A stretch of 64,000 nt of DNA. Source: Tubiluchus corallicola. Lineage: Eukaryota; Priapulida; Priapulimorpha; Priapulimorphida; Tubiluchidae. This document shows, in pieces, positions 63,617-64,000 of the stretch. The notes beneath the pieces were generated by a model. It was given only the letters and a program-made list of their open reading frames with translations. It made no database searches and was not told the DNA's origin. Positions within the stretch are counted from its first letter, which is position 1; each line of letters starts with the position of its first letter. The translations under genes and the position numbers were made by a program. The stretch covers positions 1 through 64,000 of the forward strand of contig JAQGDQ010000614.1 of assembly GCA_030141605.1 (NCBI GenBank), read 5' to 3'.

Positions 63617-64000
63617 GTGAGTACGAAATTTTTAATGAGATATAATCTAAATTTAGTTCACTGCAAAAAAAGTTCATTTAGCAACGTTAGGCCATAGTTC
63701 TACTGTGTCTACACCAACATGCCATAATAGGGTTTTCTGTCCGCACGTTTTACGTCCGCAAAGGTTATTACCATCACATCCGTAGACATGAGACTTTCTG
63801 CGAGAAAGAAGCATTTATTTAGTTTTAGTAGTTAAAGAAAGGTCAAATGAACAATACGACAAGTGACAATATCGATTTTGTTTTCACTCAGTTTTCGAAA
63901 ACCATGAACATTGCAACAAACTATAATGGATGAAGAATAGTGACTGTTTTTTTAAGAATGCAACCTGCAACAACTTTTCGAACTTTACTTGATTTGCAAA
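63617..64000 (+). other. Start of endophilin intron 5
   Basis: Begins gtgagt and continues to the window edge without another recognisable BAR-domain exon. The remaining BAR helices, linker and SH3 domain must lie beyond the window. Confidence 0.7.

Noticed and set aside
1-64000. CRISPR arrays, operons, bacterial-type genes or a defence system
   Set aside because: Repeats here are tandem or transposon-derived without spacer structure, and all identified genes are spliced animal genes.

Overview
This is a piece of an AT-rich, intron-rich animal nuclear genome. It has no bacterial or organellar features. Five protein-coding genes can be read with matching splice sites and reading phases. They are: a large CCCH zinc-finger protein on +, a DEAD-box RNA helicase on -, beta-catenin on +, the Ragulator subunit LAMTOR3 on +, and the 5' half of an endophilin-A gene on + that runs off the right edge. 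Beta-catenin is very close to the bilaterian/cnidarian form. Together with the AT-rich introns and LINE content this suggests an invertebrate, perhaps a cnidarian, but the species cannot be fixed from sequence alone.

Layout. 1-3848: non-coding flank with a decayed ~145-bp tandem repeat. 3849-22031: the 11-exon CCCH gene (1,699 aa). Its 8.8-kb intron 2 and its intron 5 hold several repeat elements, including two inverted copies of a PIF/Harbinger-like element. 22032-26789: region between two convergent 3' ends, with a palindromic poly(A) signal near 26037. 26790-36109 (-): 14-exon helicase (597 aa) with a probable mitochondrial presequence. 36110-41369: divergent intergenic region with two LINE remnants and the beta-catenin upstream region. 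41370-43802: beta-catenin in one uninterrupted coding exon (810 aa). 43803-46305: beta-catenin 3' flank, then a tandemly duplicated ~370-bp segment just upstream of LAMTOR3. 46306-49643: LAMTOR3, 6 exons, 126 aa. 49644-52562: mostly a LINE copy. 52563-63616: first five coding exons of endophilin A (155 aa read), with a second LINE copy in intron 3.

The genes do not form an operon or a single pathway: beta-catenin acts in adhesion and Wnt signalling, LAMTOR3 in lysosomal mTORC1/MAPK scaffolding, and endophilin in membrane curvature and endocytosis. The helicase is probably organellar and the CCCH protein is uncharacterised. The items most worth a second look are the CCCH gene (a CCDC43-like N-terminus joined to tandem CCCH fingers and a tryptophan-studded disordered middle, with exons 3-5 enclosed by inverted transposon copies), the intronless beta-catenin coding region, the putative mitochondrial DDX21-like helicase, and a 108-bp inverted repeat with one mismatch that brackets the last LAMTOR3 exon.
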